Assembly (NCBI RefSeq): GCF_900129355.1
Contig: NZ_FQVL01000004.1
Location: forward strand, 124,001-188,000
Direction of reading: 5' to 3'
DNA length: 64,000 nucleotides
Origin: Seinonella peptonophila
GTDB taxonomy: Bacteria; Bacillota; Bacilli; Thermoactinomycetales; Thermoactinomycetaceae
Below the pieces are notes generated by a model. That model made no database searches. It saw nothing but the letters and a program-made list of their open reading frames with translations, and was not told the DNA's origin. Positions 26,081 to 34,642 of the stretch are shown piece after piece. Both the position numbers and the translations under genes were made by a program. How positions within the stretch are numbered: position 1 is the first letter of the stretch; every line of letters begins with the position of its first letter.

Positions 26081-26505
26081 TTCATATTGCAGTACTATCA
26101 AGGGGTTTGGGGAATTAGTGCAGGATGGATTTTGCTTTGAAGACGAGAGTTGCAAACGAAATGCAACCTTTAGTTGAGTAAAGGAGTATAGTAACATTTC
26201 ATGAGGAAGAGACATGAGTGTACATTCATTTATTGAAAACACTCCTTTTTATTGTTAGAATATTCTTATATTTATTGATGTGTCAGAGCTCATGGCAGCG
26301 AACATTCGTCAATGGATTCTTTTGGGAATGGAATTGAATTCGCTAGTAATGTCAAACAAAAAACAAAAAAATCTTGATGTGCGCGTTTTCAAGATTGCAA
26401 ACGTCGAGATGAAACTGCAATCACGACGTTTGCAGGATATGTAATTGCACATTTTAAAGACGTTGAGGATACAATGGATTGGTGAGAACGTAGAAGCAGA
26501 TTAGT
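26081..26505. other. Gene-poor stretch after tRNA-Arg
   Basis: The first 110 bases share blocks with the sequence downstream of tRNA-Ser (AGGGGTTTGG, TGCAAACGAAAT...GCAACCTTTAGTT). A 50-codon frame at about 26292-26444 has no binding site. The related block AAGATTGCAAACGTCGAGAT lies inside it. It looks like debris of an element once inserted at the tRNA. Confidence 0.4.
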
Positions 26506-27720
26506 TTATTTACCAACTTCACTACTTGATATATTCAGTTTCTTTCTACCAACAGTCCAAATTAACAAGCTTGCTCCCATTAGCAAAATGACACAAGTAT
26601 AGTATGGGCTTTGTGGATAAAAGTGATAGAGGTAGGTTCCAAGTAAAGGTGCGATGATGGAGCCTGCCGCATTAGCTGCTGTAATCATTCCGGCAATTTT
26701 CCCTTGTTGCGTTTTATCAACCATTAATGAAGCAGCTGACATAGAGGCAGGTAAAGCCATACCAGTACCAATGCCGATCAGCAGGAAGGAAATAATCAAA
26801 TAAAAAATCCCATAAGTGATGGAAATAAGGAAAAAACCAATAAAGACAATTGGTAAGCCTATCCTGATCAGCGTGATCGGCGACCAGCGAAATCGATTAA
26901 CAATGAGTATTTGTGTAAGAACAACGGATATACCAGCGATGGTAATCAAGATCGTGACATAACGTGTTGCCGCTTTTATGGAAATGTGTAAGGTATCTTG
27001 AATATAAAAACCAGAAGTCACTTGCAATATGGATAATGCCATCGTAAGTAATAAACTACAAGCCAGTGGTAACCACACTTTGGAAAAAAGAATGGGTTTT
27101 GCTGTACTTTCATTTTCATCACTGTAGATATGTGTTTTTTTGTTGGTTAGGGATATCCAAAGCCAGATCGTAACCCCAGCAGTTAAAAAGGCAGATATAT
27201 AAAATGGCGTTGCCATATGGAATCCAACAGTGAAAGCTCCTAACATTGGTCCTAATACAAACCCTAAGCCATTTGCACTACCAATTAGTGCCATTGCAGA
27301 AAGTCGTTCTTTTCCAGTTGTGATGTCAGCCATATAAGCTTGTCCTGTAGAAGGAATGGCTCCAAAAAATAAACCTTGGATGAGTCGAATGAGCAACAAG
27401 AGCAAAAAAATCTTTTCTATTCCTATCAATGTCGGTTTGGATAAACCCATCTGCACCAAAATTCCAAAAAAGAACATTGTAATAGTAAATCCAGTCATGC
27501 CGATCAAAAGAATTTTTTTGCGTCCCAAAGTATCACTTTTGCGTCCTAGAAAAAGACTTCCTATGATGGACATGATGGCCGTGATGGAAATGAGCCATCC
27601 AGCTTGTATTTCTGTTAGACCCATGCTACGCGCAATCGGTGCCATTAACGGATTATTTACCGCAACTCCCATCCAACTAATGAATATTGATGAGAAAATA
27701 ATCCACTTGGGATGAATCAA
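26506..27720 (-). CDS. MFS transporter, TetA/DHA1-like
   Basis: A twelve-helix exporter of about 404 residues. The loop 2-3 signature G-R-K-S-D-T-L-G-R-K-K is the canonical MFS motif A, and the helix 5 signature GFVLGPMLGAF is motif C of drug-proton antiporters. It likely exports a drug or small metabolite. GAGGTG with 5-base spacing selects TTG 27720; the frame's GTG 27729 falls inside the binding site. Unlike the other MFS genes in the window, it has normal AT-rich composition. Confidence 0.9.
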   Translation of the reverse strand: MIHPKWIIFSSIFISWMGVAVNNPLMAPIARSMGLTEIQAGWLISITAIMSIIGSLFLGRKSDTLGRKKILLIGMTGFTITMFFFGILVQMGLSKPTLIGIEKIFLLLLLIRLIQGLFFGAIPSTGQAYMADITTGKERLSAMALIGSANGLGFVLGPMLGAFTVGFHMATPFYISAFLTAGVTIWLWISLTNKKTHIYSDENESTAKPILFSKVWLPLACSLLLTMALSILQVTSGFYIQDTLHISIKAATRYVTILITIAGISVVLTQILIVNRFRWSPITLIRIGLPIVFIGFFLISITYGIFYLIISFLLIGIGTGMALPASMSAASLMVDKTQQGKIAGMITAANAAGSIIAPLLGTYLYHFYPQSPYYTCVILLMGASLLIWTVGRKKLNISSSEVGK

Positions 27721-27756
27721 ATCAAACACCTCGAATCCTTTTCTTGTTCTCTTTCA

Positions 27757-27850
27757 CCGTTAATTTACAGATGAATTGTCGAGAACTGATGCAAATCTTT
27801 TTCTGTTTTAGTGGATCTTTTGGTTATTCGATCAGTCACCATATAATGGT
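27757..27850 (+). promoter_or_regulatory. Orphan promoter-like copy of the RR-HK promoter
   Basis: This stretch closely resembles 29526-29630 upstream of the response regulator gene, sharing TAATTTACA, TCGAGAACTGATGCA, GTGGATCTTTTGGTTATT and an ATATAATGG -10. It reads on the plus strand but leads only into a hairpin and a repeat element. It looks like the remains of a duplicated control region whose gene is gone. Confidence 0.5.
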
Positions 27851-27899
27851 TTAGTTATTTTTATAGAACATAAAAGAACCTCTCTATCTTAGAGAGGTC

Positions 27900-28175
27900 A
27901 GACTGATGAAAAACCTACATTCTGGTTAAAGAACAAGAAAATCAACATGGTTAAAGGAGGAGATGGTTTGCAATGTAGCCGACTTTCAGGCGCTACAAAG
28001 CCGCGACTATGAAGCGAAGAATAGGCGGTAGTACTGTTTGAGGCGATAGCCGAGTTGATACCGCCCTGAGCGAGTAGTCGCGGCGCCTTGAATACATCTG
28101 CGTAGCCTGAGCTGGAGGCGAAATGCAAACCTTGACTCCCAGAAATGATAACCACTTATACTTTATCTACAAGCT
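27900..28175 (+). repeat. Terminator-associated repeat, type B, with exact 24-bp duplication
   Basis: It starts AGACTGATGAAAAACC and ends TTTATCTACAAGCT. The flanks 27876-27899 and 28176-28199 are identical 24-bp hairpins (arms CCTCTCT/AGAGAGG). The left hairpin has the T-run on the minus strand and is the original terminator of the serine hydrolase gene. The exact 24-bp repeat with a 300-bp period indicates a recent insertion that copied the terminator. Confidence 0.85.
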
Positions 28176-28206
28176 GAACCTCTCTATCTTAGAGAGGTCT
28201 TCTATG

Positions 28207-29457
28207 TTAATGCTTTTTCGATACCGCTTTTGCAATTTCTCTAAAAGCAGTGATCTCTTCGTAATCATTTAAATCATTGTCTGGATCAGCAGAAACTTTA
28301 GCGATGACTATCCCTGCATCTTTATTTACGTAAACATACTGCCCATAGACCCCTATCGCTGAAAACTCATATCCCAGCTTTGCCCCTTCTGGAACCCACC
28401 ACTGATACTGATAGCCAAAGTGAGGATAAGAGGCATTAGGCTGTAAATCTGCATCAACGGGTGTGGTTGCTTCTTTTATCCATTTTGCGGAAACGATTTG
28501 CTTGCCATTCCACTTACCATTTTGCAAGTATAACTGACCAAGTTTCGCAAAGTCACGAAGTGGTGCATTGATGAAGCTCAGACCTACATCATTGTTGTGT
28601 AAATCTTGGTTTAAGTAAGCATCGCTTGTCATGCCGAGTGGTTTCCAGAGCTTTTCGGAAGCTACCTCATGCAGTGGTTTTTTGTTCACTTTCTCTACTA
28701 GGGAAGTAAGGACTTGAGAATCTGCACTCTTATAGTTGAACGTATGTGGTTGGCCGCTTTTCAATTCTTTAATAAAGTCCTGGATGGGCATTTTGTTGAA
28801 CACTACATCTTGCAACATGCGCCAGATATCCGAATTTTCATTGTTATAATCCTCGTTCCAAACTATCCCTGAAGACATTTGAAGGACATCGCGAATGGTA
28901 GCTTCTTCATAGCCTGAACCTTTAAGCTCAGGAACATAATCTGTGACGATGTCATCAATACTCTTAATTTTGCCTTCATCTACTGCGATTCCTACAAGGG
29001 TAGAAACATAAGACTTCGCTACTGACCAAGATGTGAACCGGGTACATTCATTGTTGTCGTTAAAATACTGTTCGTTCACGATCTTACCATCTTTGATTAC
29101 AAGAAGACCGTTTGTTTTACTACGTTTCATTAAATCTGTGAACTTGCGAGTTTCCCCTTTGAACTGATAAGTAAGCTTGTCAAGACTAACATTTTTACCC
29201 TTTTTAAATGGCTGAATCTTGCTGCCCGTTTTGATAATAGAATGGGGTAGGATTTTATCCATATTAACAAAATTCCAAATCATTTTACTCTCATCAAATA
29301 TTGTTGCCATTTTAGATACATCGTACGTATCACTGATTGGATTTCTACACTGTTGGACAGGTTTATGCACAGGATTAGCTGTCTCAGCTGAAGCGTTCAG
29401 TGCCAAGCTAAAAATGAATGCAGAGGCTACAGATAAACTTACAATCTTTTTCTTCAC
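28207..29457 (-). CDS. Secreted serine hydrolase, class C beta-lactamase fold
   Basis: A 416-residue exported protein: signal peptide ending NASA near residue 24, then a serine beta-lactamase/esterase fold (6-aminohexanoate-dimer hydrolase-like). The S-x-x-K motif is S-V-A-K in SWSVAKSYVSTLVG near residue 144, and FNYKSADSQ corresponds to the Y-x-N region. Substrates of this group range from esters to D-Ala peptides, so no antibiotic role can be claimed. The start is GTG with GGGAGAG 8 bases upstream. Its terminator was duplicated by the repeat element. Confidence 0.85.
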   Translation of the reverse strand: MKKKIVSLSVASAFIFSLALNASAETANPVHKPVQQCRNPISDTYDVSKMATIFDESKMIWNFVNMDKILPHSIIKTGSKIQPFKKGKNVSLDKLTYQFKGETRKFTDLMKRSKTNGLLVIKDGKIVNEQYFNDNNECTRFTSWSVAKSYVSTLVGIAVDEGKIKSIDDIVTDYVPELKGSGYEEATIRDVLQMSSGIVWNEDYNNENSDIWRMLQDVVFNKMPIQDFIKELKSGQPHTFNYKSADSQVLTSLVEKVNKKPLHEVASEKLWKPLGMTSDAYLNQDLHNNDVGLSFINAPLRDFAKLGQLYLQNGKWNGKQIVSAKWIKEATTPVDADLQPNASYPHFGYQYQWWVPEGAKLGYEFSAIGVYGQYVYVNKDAGIVIAKVSADPDNDLNDYEEITAFREIAKAVSKKH

Positions 29458-29525
29458 GCTGTCTCTCTCCCTCAGATGATATGATTTTGTAAAGAGAATC
29501 TAAATGAATCGTTCATCATTCACAG

Positions 29526-29630
29526 TTGATAATTTACAAAACAATTATCGAGAACTGATGCAGATTTTTCCCAATTTGTGTGGATTTTTTAGTTATTTGA
29601 GTAGACACGCTATAATAATAGAATCTCCTG
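29526..29630 (+). promoter_or_regulatory. Promoter region of the two-component system
   Basis: An AT-rich control region with CGAGAACTGATGCAGAT and a TATAATAATAG -10 some 25 bp before the response regulator binding site. It has a diverged copy at 27757-27850. The sequence conserved between the two copies marks the likely regulator-binding part. Confidence 0.5.
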
Positions 29631-29651
29631 TATTGGAAGGATGAGATTGGA

Positions 29652-30338
29652 ATGGAACCAAAATTGTTGATCGTAGAAGATGAGACTAATATGCTGGAAG
29701 AAATGCAAACTTACTTACAGCGAGAAGGTTTTCAAGTCCATACTTGTCAAAACGGAAGGGAAGCACTTGAGCTCGCCCAGTCAGAACAACCCGAACTCGT
29801 TGTTCTCGATTGGATGCTACCTGAAAAAAGTGGTCTTGATGTTTGTCGTGAATTAAGACAAGTATCGAATTGTGGAATTATTATGGTCACAGCGCGATCA
29901 GAGGAATCGGATAAAATCGTTGGTTTGGAAATTGGCGCAGATGATTATTTGACAAAACCTTTTAGCTTACGAGAATTGGCTACGCGCATCCGGGCTTTAC
30001 TTAGGCGCATGCATGGCTCCGAAAATAAGCCACAACTTTTGAAAAGGGACAACTTGACCATTTCAGAAGCAAAATGTCAAGTATACAAAGATGGACAAGA
30101 AATACAACTTACACCAACCGAATTTAAAATTTTATATACTTTGGCAGCACGTCCTGGAATTGTTTTTAGTCGTCTACAATTATTAAAAGTCGCTCTAGGG
30201 GACGAATATATGGGTTATGAACGGACGATGGATTCCCATATTCGAAACCTTCGTAGAAAATTGGAAGACCTCCCTTCTAATCCACGATATATTCAAACGG
30301 TATACGGCTTTGGCTATCGATTTGGTGAGCAAACATGA
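29652..30338 (+). CDS. OmpR/PhoB-family response regulator
   Basis: 228 residues: receiver domain 1-118 with acidic pocket E9/D10, phospho-acceptor Asp53 (VVLDWMLP) and the conserved Lys in LTKPF; winged-helix DNA-binding domain from about 130 with LTPTEFKILYTLA and ending YGFGYRF. It is cotranscribed with the kinase gene, overlapping it by 4 bp (ATGA), so the two form a cognate pair. The nearest candidate target is the divergent serine hydrolase gene, which could answer to cell-envelope stress; this is inference. Confidence 0.93.
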   Translation: MEPKLLIVEDETNMLEEMQTYLQREGFQVHTCQNGREALELAQSEQPELVVLDWMLPEKSGLDVCRELRQVSNCGIIMVTARSEESDKIVGLEIGADDYLTKPFSLRELATRIRALLRRMHGSENKPQLLKRDNLTISEAKCQVYKDGQEIQLTPTEFKILYTLAARPGIVFSRLQLLKVALGDEYMGYERTMDSHIRNLRRKLEDLPSNPRYIQTVYGFGYRFGEQT

Positions 30339-31462
30339 AAATGACAGTACGCCAAAAAATCTTTGCTTACATGGGACTACTCGTTTTGATCATCACCCTG
30401 TCTCACATTTTTACCTATCAAATTTATATGGACTTTGTATTTGACGGTTTTCGCAAAGGACAATTTGGAGCTGCTTTTTTGAACGTCTCGCTCAATGATC
30501 AAATTGAGATGTTGAAGGCGTATGTAATTGATAAAATGAAACTGATGGGGGTTGGAATCGCTATATTTTTTATCGCAACAGGTCTATATTTTAGTCATTG
30601 GATATCGGGAGTTATTACACTTCCACTTAGAAAACTGATGACTGCTATTGAACAAGTTGGAAAAGGGGATCTCAATGTGAACGTTCCTATGGAATCTAGG
30701 GACGAATATGGGAAAGTAGTTCAGACATTCAATGATATGACGCTTCGCTTACGTGAAGCTGAGAATGTACGAAAGAGGATGGTTGCGGATGTTGCTCATG
30801 AGCTTCGCACTCCGCTTTCAATTATGCAATTAAAGTTGGAAAATACGCAACAAGCAAGTCAGCATATCTCTCCTGAAATACTGTTAAGACTTCATGACGA
30901 AGTGATCCGTTTGAGCTTGTTAGTTGATGATCTTCATGTTTTATCTTTAGCCGAAGCAGGGCGATTGACGTTGAATTGTAAACCAATTGATTTGAGGGAA
31001 AATCTGCAACAAATTGTGAATGATGTAAAGATGGAGGCAGAAGAGAACGGATTGAACATTTGCTTCACTTCTAACGCAAAACCTGTGATTGTAAAAGTCG
31101 ATGCCAGACGAATTACACAAGTATTTATCAATTTGTTAACCAATGCAATACGCTACACGCCAAAAGGTGGAATGATAGCGATTGATATCAAAACGAAGGT
31201 TGTGGATCAACATAAGGTTTATACATGTATTTCTGTAAGCGACACAGGAATGGGTATCCCTAAGGAAGAACTTCCTCATTTGTTCGATCGTTTTTATCGG
31301 GTTGAAAAGGCTCGTTCACGGCATACAGGTGGAACAGGAATCGGATTGTCCATTGCTCACCAATTTGTGAAAGCTCATGGTGGTTTTATCAACGTCGAGA
31401 GCCAACTGGATGAAGGGACAACATTTGCCGTTTACTTGCCTTCAGGAGATTGTCAAGAATGA
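30335..31462 (+). CDS. Sensor histidine kinase
   Basis: 375 residues. Membrane helices at about 10-28 and 68-88 enclose a short outer loop of some 40 residues. A HAMP domain follows (89-142), then HisKA with His155 (VAHELRTP), and HATPase_c with N-box NLLTNAIRYTP, G1 SDTGMGIP, F-box FDRFYRVE and G2 GGTGIGL. The small outer loop suggests intramembrane or envelope sensing rather than a large ligand-binding domain. It overlaps the response regulator gene by 4 bp. Confidence 0.93.
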   Translation: MKMTVRQKIFAYMGLLVLIITLSHIFTYQIYMDFVFDGFRKGQFGAAFLNVSLNDQIEMLKAYVIDKMKLMGVGIAIFFIATGLYFSHWISGVITLPLRKLMTAIEQVGKGDLNVNVPMESRDEYGKVVQTFNDMTLRLREAENVRKRMVADVAHELRTPLSIMQLKLENTQQASQHISPEILLRLHDEVIRLSLLVDDLHVLSLAEAGRLTLNCKPIDLRENLQQIVNDVKMEAEENGLNICFTSNAKPVIVKVDARRITQVFINLLTNAIRYTPKGGMIAIDIKTKVVDQHKVYTCISVSDTGMGIPKEELPHLFDRFYRVEKARSRHTGGTGIGLSIAHQFVKAHGGFINVESQLDEGTTFAVYLPSGDCQE

Positions 31463-31517
31463 CTCGATATTAGGGGATTGTAAAGTAAATGAAATCATAC
31501 TTTATTTTTCAGATAGC

Positions 31518-31560
31518 AAAAACCCTGACTTTTAACTTTAGTGGTTGAAATCAGGGTTTT
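31518..31560 (+). terminator. Terminator of the two-component operon
   Basis: AAAACCCTGA (31519-31528) and TCAGGGTTTT (31551-31560) are perfect arms with a 22-base loop, ending in TTTT. Confidence 0.7.
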
Positions 31561-31770
31561 GTGTCGTTTCAGTTAACTCATGTTCTTTGGATGGAATCCA
31601 TTACAAACTCATCATCGGCTGTTTTTTATACAGGGACGCTTTCCGGAACCTGGACAATCCAAAAAGGATCCAATATGTCTTTTTTGGGAGATGCCGCATC
31701 ATATACGCTTGATTCCAATCGACGAATGGTCTCTATGATCTGGCGAAATGGTGTTTGGATTCAGATGTAA
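31561..31770 (+). pseudogene. Fragment of a tailspike-like C-terminal domain
   Basis: The last 45 codons match the C-terminus of the beta-helix protein at 41648-44017: GTWTIQKGSNMSFLG here against GEWVIKQGANMLLSH there, and VSMIWRNGVWIQM against LTLIWQSGKWVER. The frame begins directly at the end of a terminator with no binding site and no start, so it is the 3' remnant of a lost paralogue. A free-standing small domain is less likely. Confidence 0.6.
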
Positions 31771-31812
31771 CGAGAACCTAGTACATAGTAGATATTTAGT
31801 TCGAAATAAGCC

Positions 31813-31839
31813 AAGCCCCGCGCGGTCCGCACGGGGCTT
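31813..31839 (-). terminator. GC-rich terminator of the 31854-32114 gene
   Basis: AAGCCCCG pairs with CGGGGCTT around an 11-base GC-rich loop, 14 bp beyond the minus-strand stop. Like the gene, it is much richer in G+C than its surroundings. Confidence 0.7.
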
Positions 31840-31853
31840 GAACTTGGAAGGTG

Positions 31854-32114
31854 TCAGCATGCAGGTAGCAGCGCCTTGATCTGCTCGATTGCCGCTTGAA
31901 CAGTGCTTGCATCCCCGTCGGAGATGCCATCGATGAGTTGCTTGAAGGGCTCCTCCATCTCCGGATTCAGCCTGCTGTAGTAGGGGATGGAGTACGTCTC
32001 CAGCATCCAGATGATGTGAGCTCTGGTCTCCTGGATCAGGGAGTCGGCGGCGAGACGATCCAGCAGATCCCGCAAGACGACCACATCATGCGGATGGGGG
32101 TATGCGGCTGTCAC
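31854..32114 (-). CDS. Small GC-rich protein of unknown function
   Basis: An 86-residue soluble helical protein, acidic, without a recognised family (it includes VVLRDLLDRLAADSLIQ). AAGGAGG four bases before GTG 32114 marks the start; the frame could be extended to ATG 32192, but that part is AT-rich and lacks a binding site. The GC-rich stretch begins exactly at the binding site and ends with the terminator. It is a self-contained cassette dropped between AT-rich genes, like others at 285, 56163 and 57527. Confidence 0.7.
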   Translation of the reverse strand: MTAAYPHPHDVVVLRDLLDRLAADSLIQETRAHIIWMLETYSIPYYSRLNPEMEEPFKQLIDGISDGDASTVQAAIEQIKALLPAC

Positions 32115-32272
32115 TTGCCCTCCTTGTTGATTCGGTTCCGAATTCCCAGCATAAAAGTCATAAAAGTGGGTGGCTATGTTCAGTTGTCTCATTATATCGA
32201 AGCATGAATTTGCAAAAATGTCTAGGTCATTCGAACCATCTTTTTTAGATGGTTTTATTGTTGCAAAAAATA

Positions 32273-32302
32273 TTCATATGTAATATATTTATTACATATG
32301 AA
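32273..32302. promoter_or_regulatory. Palindromic operator upstream of the hydrolase gene
   Basis: TTCATATGTAATA and its exact reverse complement lie 4 bases apart (30 bp in all), 26 bp before the hydrolase start. A second site with the same core, ATTACATATGAA, overlaps the regulator's start codon at 33773-33806. This is strong evidence for one regulator acting on both. Confidence 0.75.
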
Positions 32303-32328
32303 AAATACATATGAGAGGAATGAACCAG

Positions 32329-33741
32329 ATGAAGCGGATCGGAAAGCGTAAATTTGTCATTTTGATGGGAATCATCCAGTTATTATTTGTTGCATTATTC
32401 ATGCCGACATCAATCTTTGCTCAAAATGTAAGCAGTCATGAGGAGCCAATCAAATTTCAAGGGGAAGGTGTCATGCTAAATGGAACGGTTCTTGCCCCTA
32501 CAAAAATAGGACGCCACCCAGCCATCGTGATTGTGCATGGGTCAGGAAAAGGAGATCGAAATAAGCTGCGGGATCATGCAGAGATATTTGCGAAGAAGGG
32601 TTATGTGACGTTGATTTATGATAAACGGACAAAAGGTTATTCTACTTTTAATCGTTCGTATGCTCTGCTTGCTAAGGATGTAATCGCTGCTGTACAAGCG
32701 TTAAAAAAACGTCCTGATGTTGATCCAAATAAGATTGGTGTATTTGGAGAGAGTGAAGGTAGCTGGGTAGCGCCATTAGCAGCCACACAGTCTAGTGAGA
32801 TCAAGTTTGTAATCACACTTGGAGCCGCTACCGTTTTACCGATTGCGCAACAAAATTGGAGCATCGAAAATATGTTGCGTTATCAAGGAATTACTGATCA
32901 ATCGATGATTGGGGCTGTCAATCGAAATGGGGTCAGATTTATTGTAGGTTCATCATTGTTTCCCGAGGCTACTTATGATGCGATTCCTGTGCTACAGCGT
33001 TTGAAACAACCCATTCTCGCTATTTGGGGAAGTGAAGATCGTCAGTCCCCTCCCGCTGAAAGTGCTGCGATCATGAAGGAAACATTTTCTCAAGTGAGAA
33101 AGGATAACTACACCCTTGCCTTTATACCGAATGCTGATCATGCAGCCCATCAAACGCCCGATGGATTTAAAAGACTACAACCACTCGCACAGGGATATGG
33201 TGAGGTCATGACGTCTTGGCTAGATCAGCTCTTTTTAAGCAAAAAAATACAGCCTTTATCAGGGGTTGTTCAACCCAAACAAGCATTTTCCACATATGTA
33301 GATGCAGCGAAAACGCATTGGTATGATTCTGTTCAGTTTCAAGGAGCATTACTACTATTTCTTTTGATCGGCTTTTTTGGATATGGAATTCGGTTACGTC
33401 GGCATCGGCAAGATCGTTTATCTAAGATGATTCGTTGGATACCTCGATTGGTAGCAATCACAGGGGGAGTTGCAACGATTGGTTTTGTCTGCTTCTTTTT
33501 CTATATCTGGATAAAAGCAGGTAAACATATCGGTCCCGTTTTGATGGGTCATTCTCTTGTCTGGTTGATCATTCAAATATTTACTCTTGTTGCCTGCTTG
33601 TTTAGTATCAGCTTGTTTTTTATTCTGCATAAACATTGGACAATTGCATCAAAAATAGAACGAATTCGCCTAAGTTTATTAACTTTAGGCAGCATATTGT
33701 TTGCCTTTTGGGCTGCTTATTGGAAATTACTATTTTTTTAA
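32329..33741 (+). CDS. Exported alpha/beta hydrolase fused to a C-terminal membrane domain
   Basis: About 470 residues. Signal peptide to about residue 30; alpha/beta-hydrolase domain with VIVHGSGKGDR, nucleophile elbow G-E-S-E-G-S, acid in WGSEDRQSPP and His in NADHAAH; then four membrane helices from about 340 to the end. Hydrolase-plus-membrane fusions of this kind are rarely characterised; the catalytic part is like the dienelactone/acyl hydrolases. AGAGGA selects ATG 32329 over the frame start 32311. The operator and the downstream ArsR-like regulator gene suggest it is the regulated target. Confidence 0.83.
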   Translation: MKRIGKRKFVILMGIIQLLFVALFMPTSIFAQNVSSHEEPIKFQGEGVMLNGTVLAPTKIGRHPAIVIVHGSGKGDRNKLRDHAEIFAKKGYVTLIYDKRTKGYSTFNRSYALLAKDVIAAVQALKKRPDVDPNKIGVFGESEGSWVAPLAATQSSEIKFVITLGAATVLPIAQQNWSIENMLRYQGITDQSMIGAVNRNGVRFIVGSSLFPEATYDAIPVLQRLKQPILAIWGSEDRQSPPAESAAIMKETFSQVRKDNYTLAFIPNADHAAHQTPDGFKRLQPLAQGYGEVMTSWLDQLFLSKKIQPLSGVVQPKQAFSTYVDAAKTHWYDSVQFQGALLLFLLIGFFGYGIRLRRHRQDRLSKMIRWIPRLVAITGGVATIGFVCFFFYIWIKAGKHIGPVLMGHSLVWLIIQIFTLVACLFSISLFFILHKHWTIASKIERIRLSLLTLGSILFAFWAAYWKLLFF

Positions 33742-33772
33742 CCGTTTTATCATAACAAGCTATTGATTTTAT

Positions 33773-33806
33773 GTTTCATATGACATATATTTATTACATA
33801 TGAAAC
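33773..33806. promoter_or_regulatory. Operator overlapping the regulator's start codon
   Basis: GTTTCATATG and CATATGAAAC are 10-bp inverted arms with 14 bases between. The right half contains TTATTACATATGAA, identical to the hydrolase operator half. The ATG of the regulator lies inside it, so the transcript would be nearly leaderless or the true start is further in. Confidence 0.7.
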
Positions 33807-34156
33807 ATAAAAAAATTGATCAAGTGCCAACAGGTGACCAAATGTTAAAGATGCTGGAAGCATTGGCAAATCCACACAGAATGCGCATCATCGCTTCATT
33901 GACCCATGAACGAAGCTATGTGAGTGAACTGGCTCGTATGCTACAAATGAGTCGACCATTGCTCTATATGCATCTCCAACGTTTAGAGAGTGCTGGATTG
34001 ATCACGAGTAGCCTCGAACTGTCGTCTGATGGGAAAGCGATGAAGTATGTGGAAGTCAGCCCATTCTTCTTACAGCTAAGTCCAGAGCTAATCACCGAGG
34101 CAGTCGAGACATTGACGACAAAAGCACCAAATAACTCGGGCAAAAAAAGGAAATAG
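33800..34156 (+). CDS. ArsR-type winged-helix repressor
   Basis: 118 residues with a winged-helix domain: LEALANPHRMRIIASL, then YVSELARMLQMSRPLLYMHLQRLESAGLI, then a wing with Asp-Gly-Lys. No metal-binding Cys box is present, so it is a DNA-binding relative of ArsR/SmtB, not a canonical metal sensor. It probably binds the palindromes at 32273-32302 and 33773-33806 and so controls the hydrolase and itself. The ATG at 33800 has no upstream binding site. ATG at 33839 with GGTGA is an alternative that would drop the first 13 residues. Confidence 0.83.
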   Translation: MKHKKIDQVPTGDQMLKMLEALANPHRMRIIASLTHERSYVSELARMLQMSRPLLYMHLQRLESAGLITSSLELSSDGKAMKYVEVSPFFLQLSPELITEAVETLTTKAPNNSGKKRK

Positions 34157-34170
34157 GAGGTCGTTTATCG

Positions 34171-34464
34171 TTGAATCAAGCAAATGATTGGTATGGATAC
34201 TTAGGGATGGGTTTGGGTATGTTACTTGCAATTATTGTAGGAGTGTTGTTGATTGTATTGATCATACAACTCTTTAAAAACTACCAACTAAAGACAAAAA
34301 CAGCAGTAGAAATTGCACGTGACGAGGCGTATCGTAAACTTTCCGAACAGAGTCTTGCGGTTCAGGAAGAGACAAGCAAAAAACTAGGAATCTTAGAACA
34401 AAAGCTAGCACAAATGGATACTGAACTAAAAGAAGTTCACCGGATGATCAAAGAGGTTGAATAA
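34171..34464 (+). CDS. Small membrane protein with coiled-coil tail
   Basis: 97 residues: one membrane helix (about 11-35), then a long charged helix with heptad pattern (AYRKLSEQSLAVQEETSKKL). It starts at TTG 34171 after AGGAGG. It lies 14 bp behind the regulator gene and before a terminator, so it is the last gene of that operon. No family is recognised. A role as a membrane-tethered partner or sensor for the regulator is speculation. Confidence 0.75.
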   Translation: MNQANDWYGYLGMGLGMLLAIIVGVLLIVLIIQLFKNYQLKTKTAVEIARDEAYRKLSEQSLAVQEETSKKLGILEQKLAQMDTELKEVHRMIKEVE

Positions 34465-34473
34465 TTATCGGTT

Positions 34474-34495
34474 GCCCATTTTATTATGGGCTTCT
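34474..34495 (+). terminator. Terminator of the regulator operon
   Basis: GCCCAT pairs with ATGGGC followed by TTCTATTAT. It is a short but well-placed stem, 10 bp after the stop. Confidence 0.6.
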
Positions 34496-34642
34496 ATTAT
34501 GTAAAAAAACCAATATAATCTTGACAAAATAATTTTTATATGTTATGATGTTTGATTATAATATTTACATAAAAGGAATTTCGGATTATGATAGTAAGAC
34601 CCGGCCGGGTAAATGATGATTTACTTGGGAGCGTGAAAGCTG

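Noticed and set aside
26039-26242. 67-codon frame over tRNA-Arg
   Set aside because: Antisense of a tRNA; the [10 protein letters not shown] end is a well-known spurious translation.
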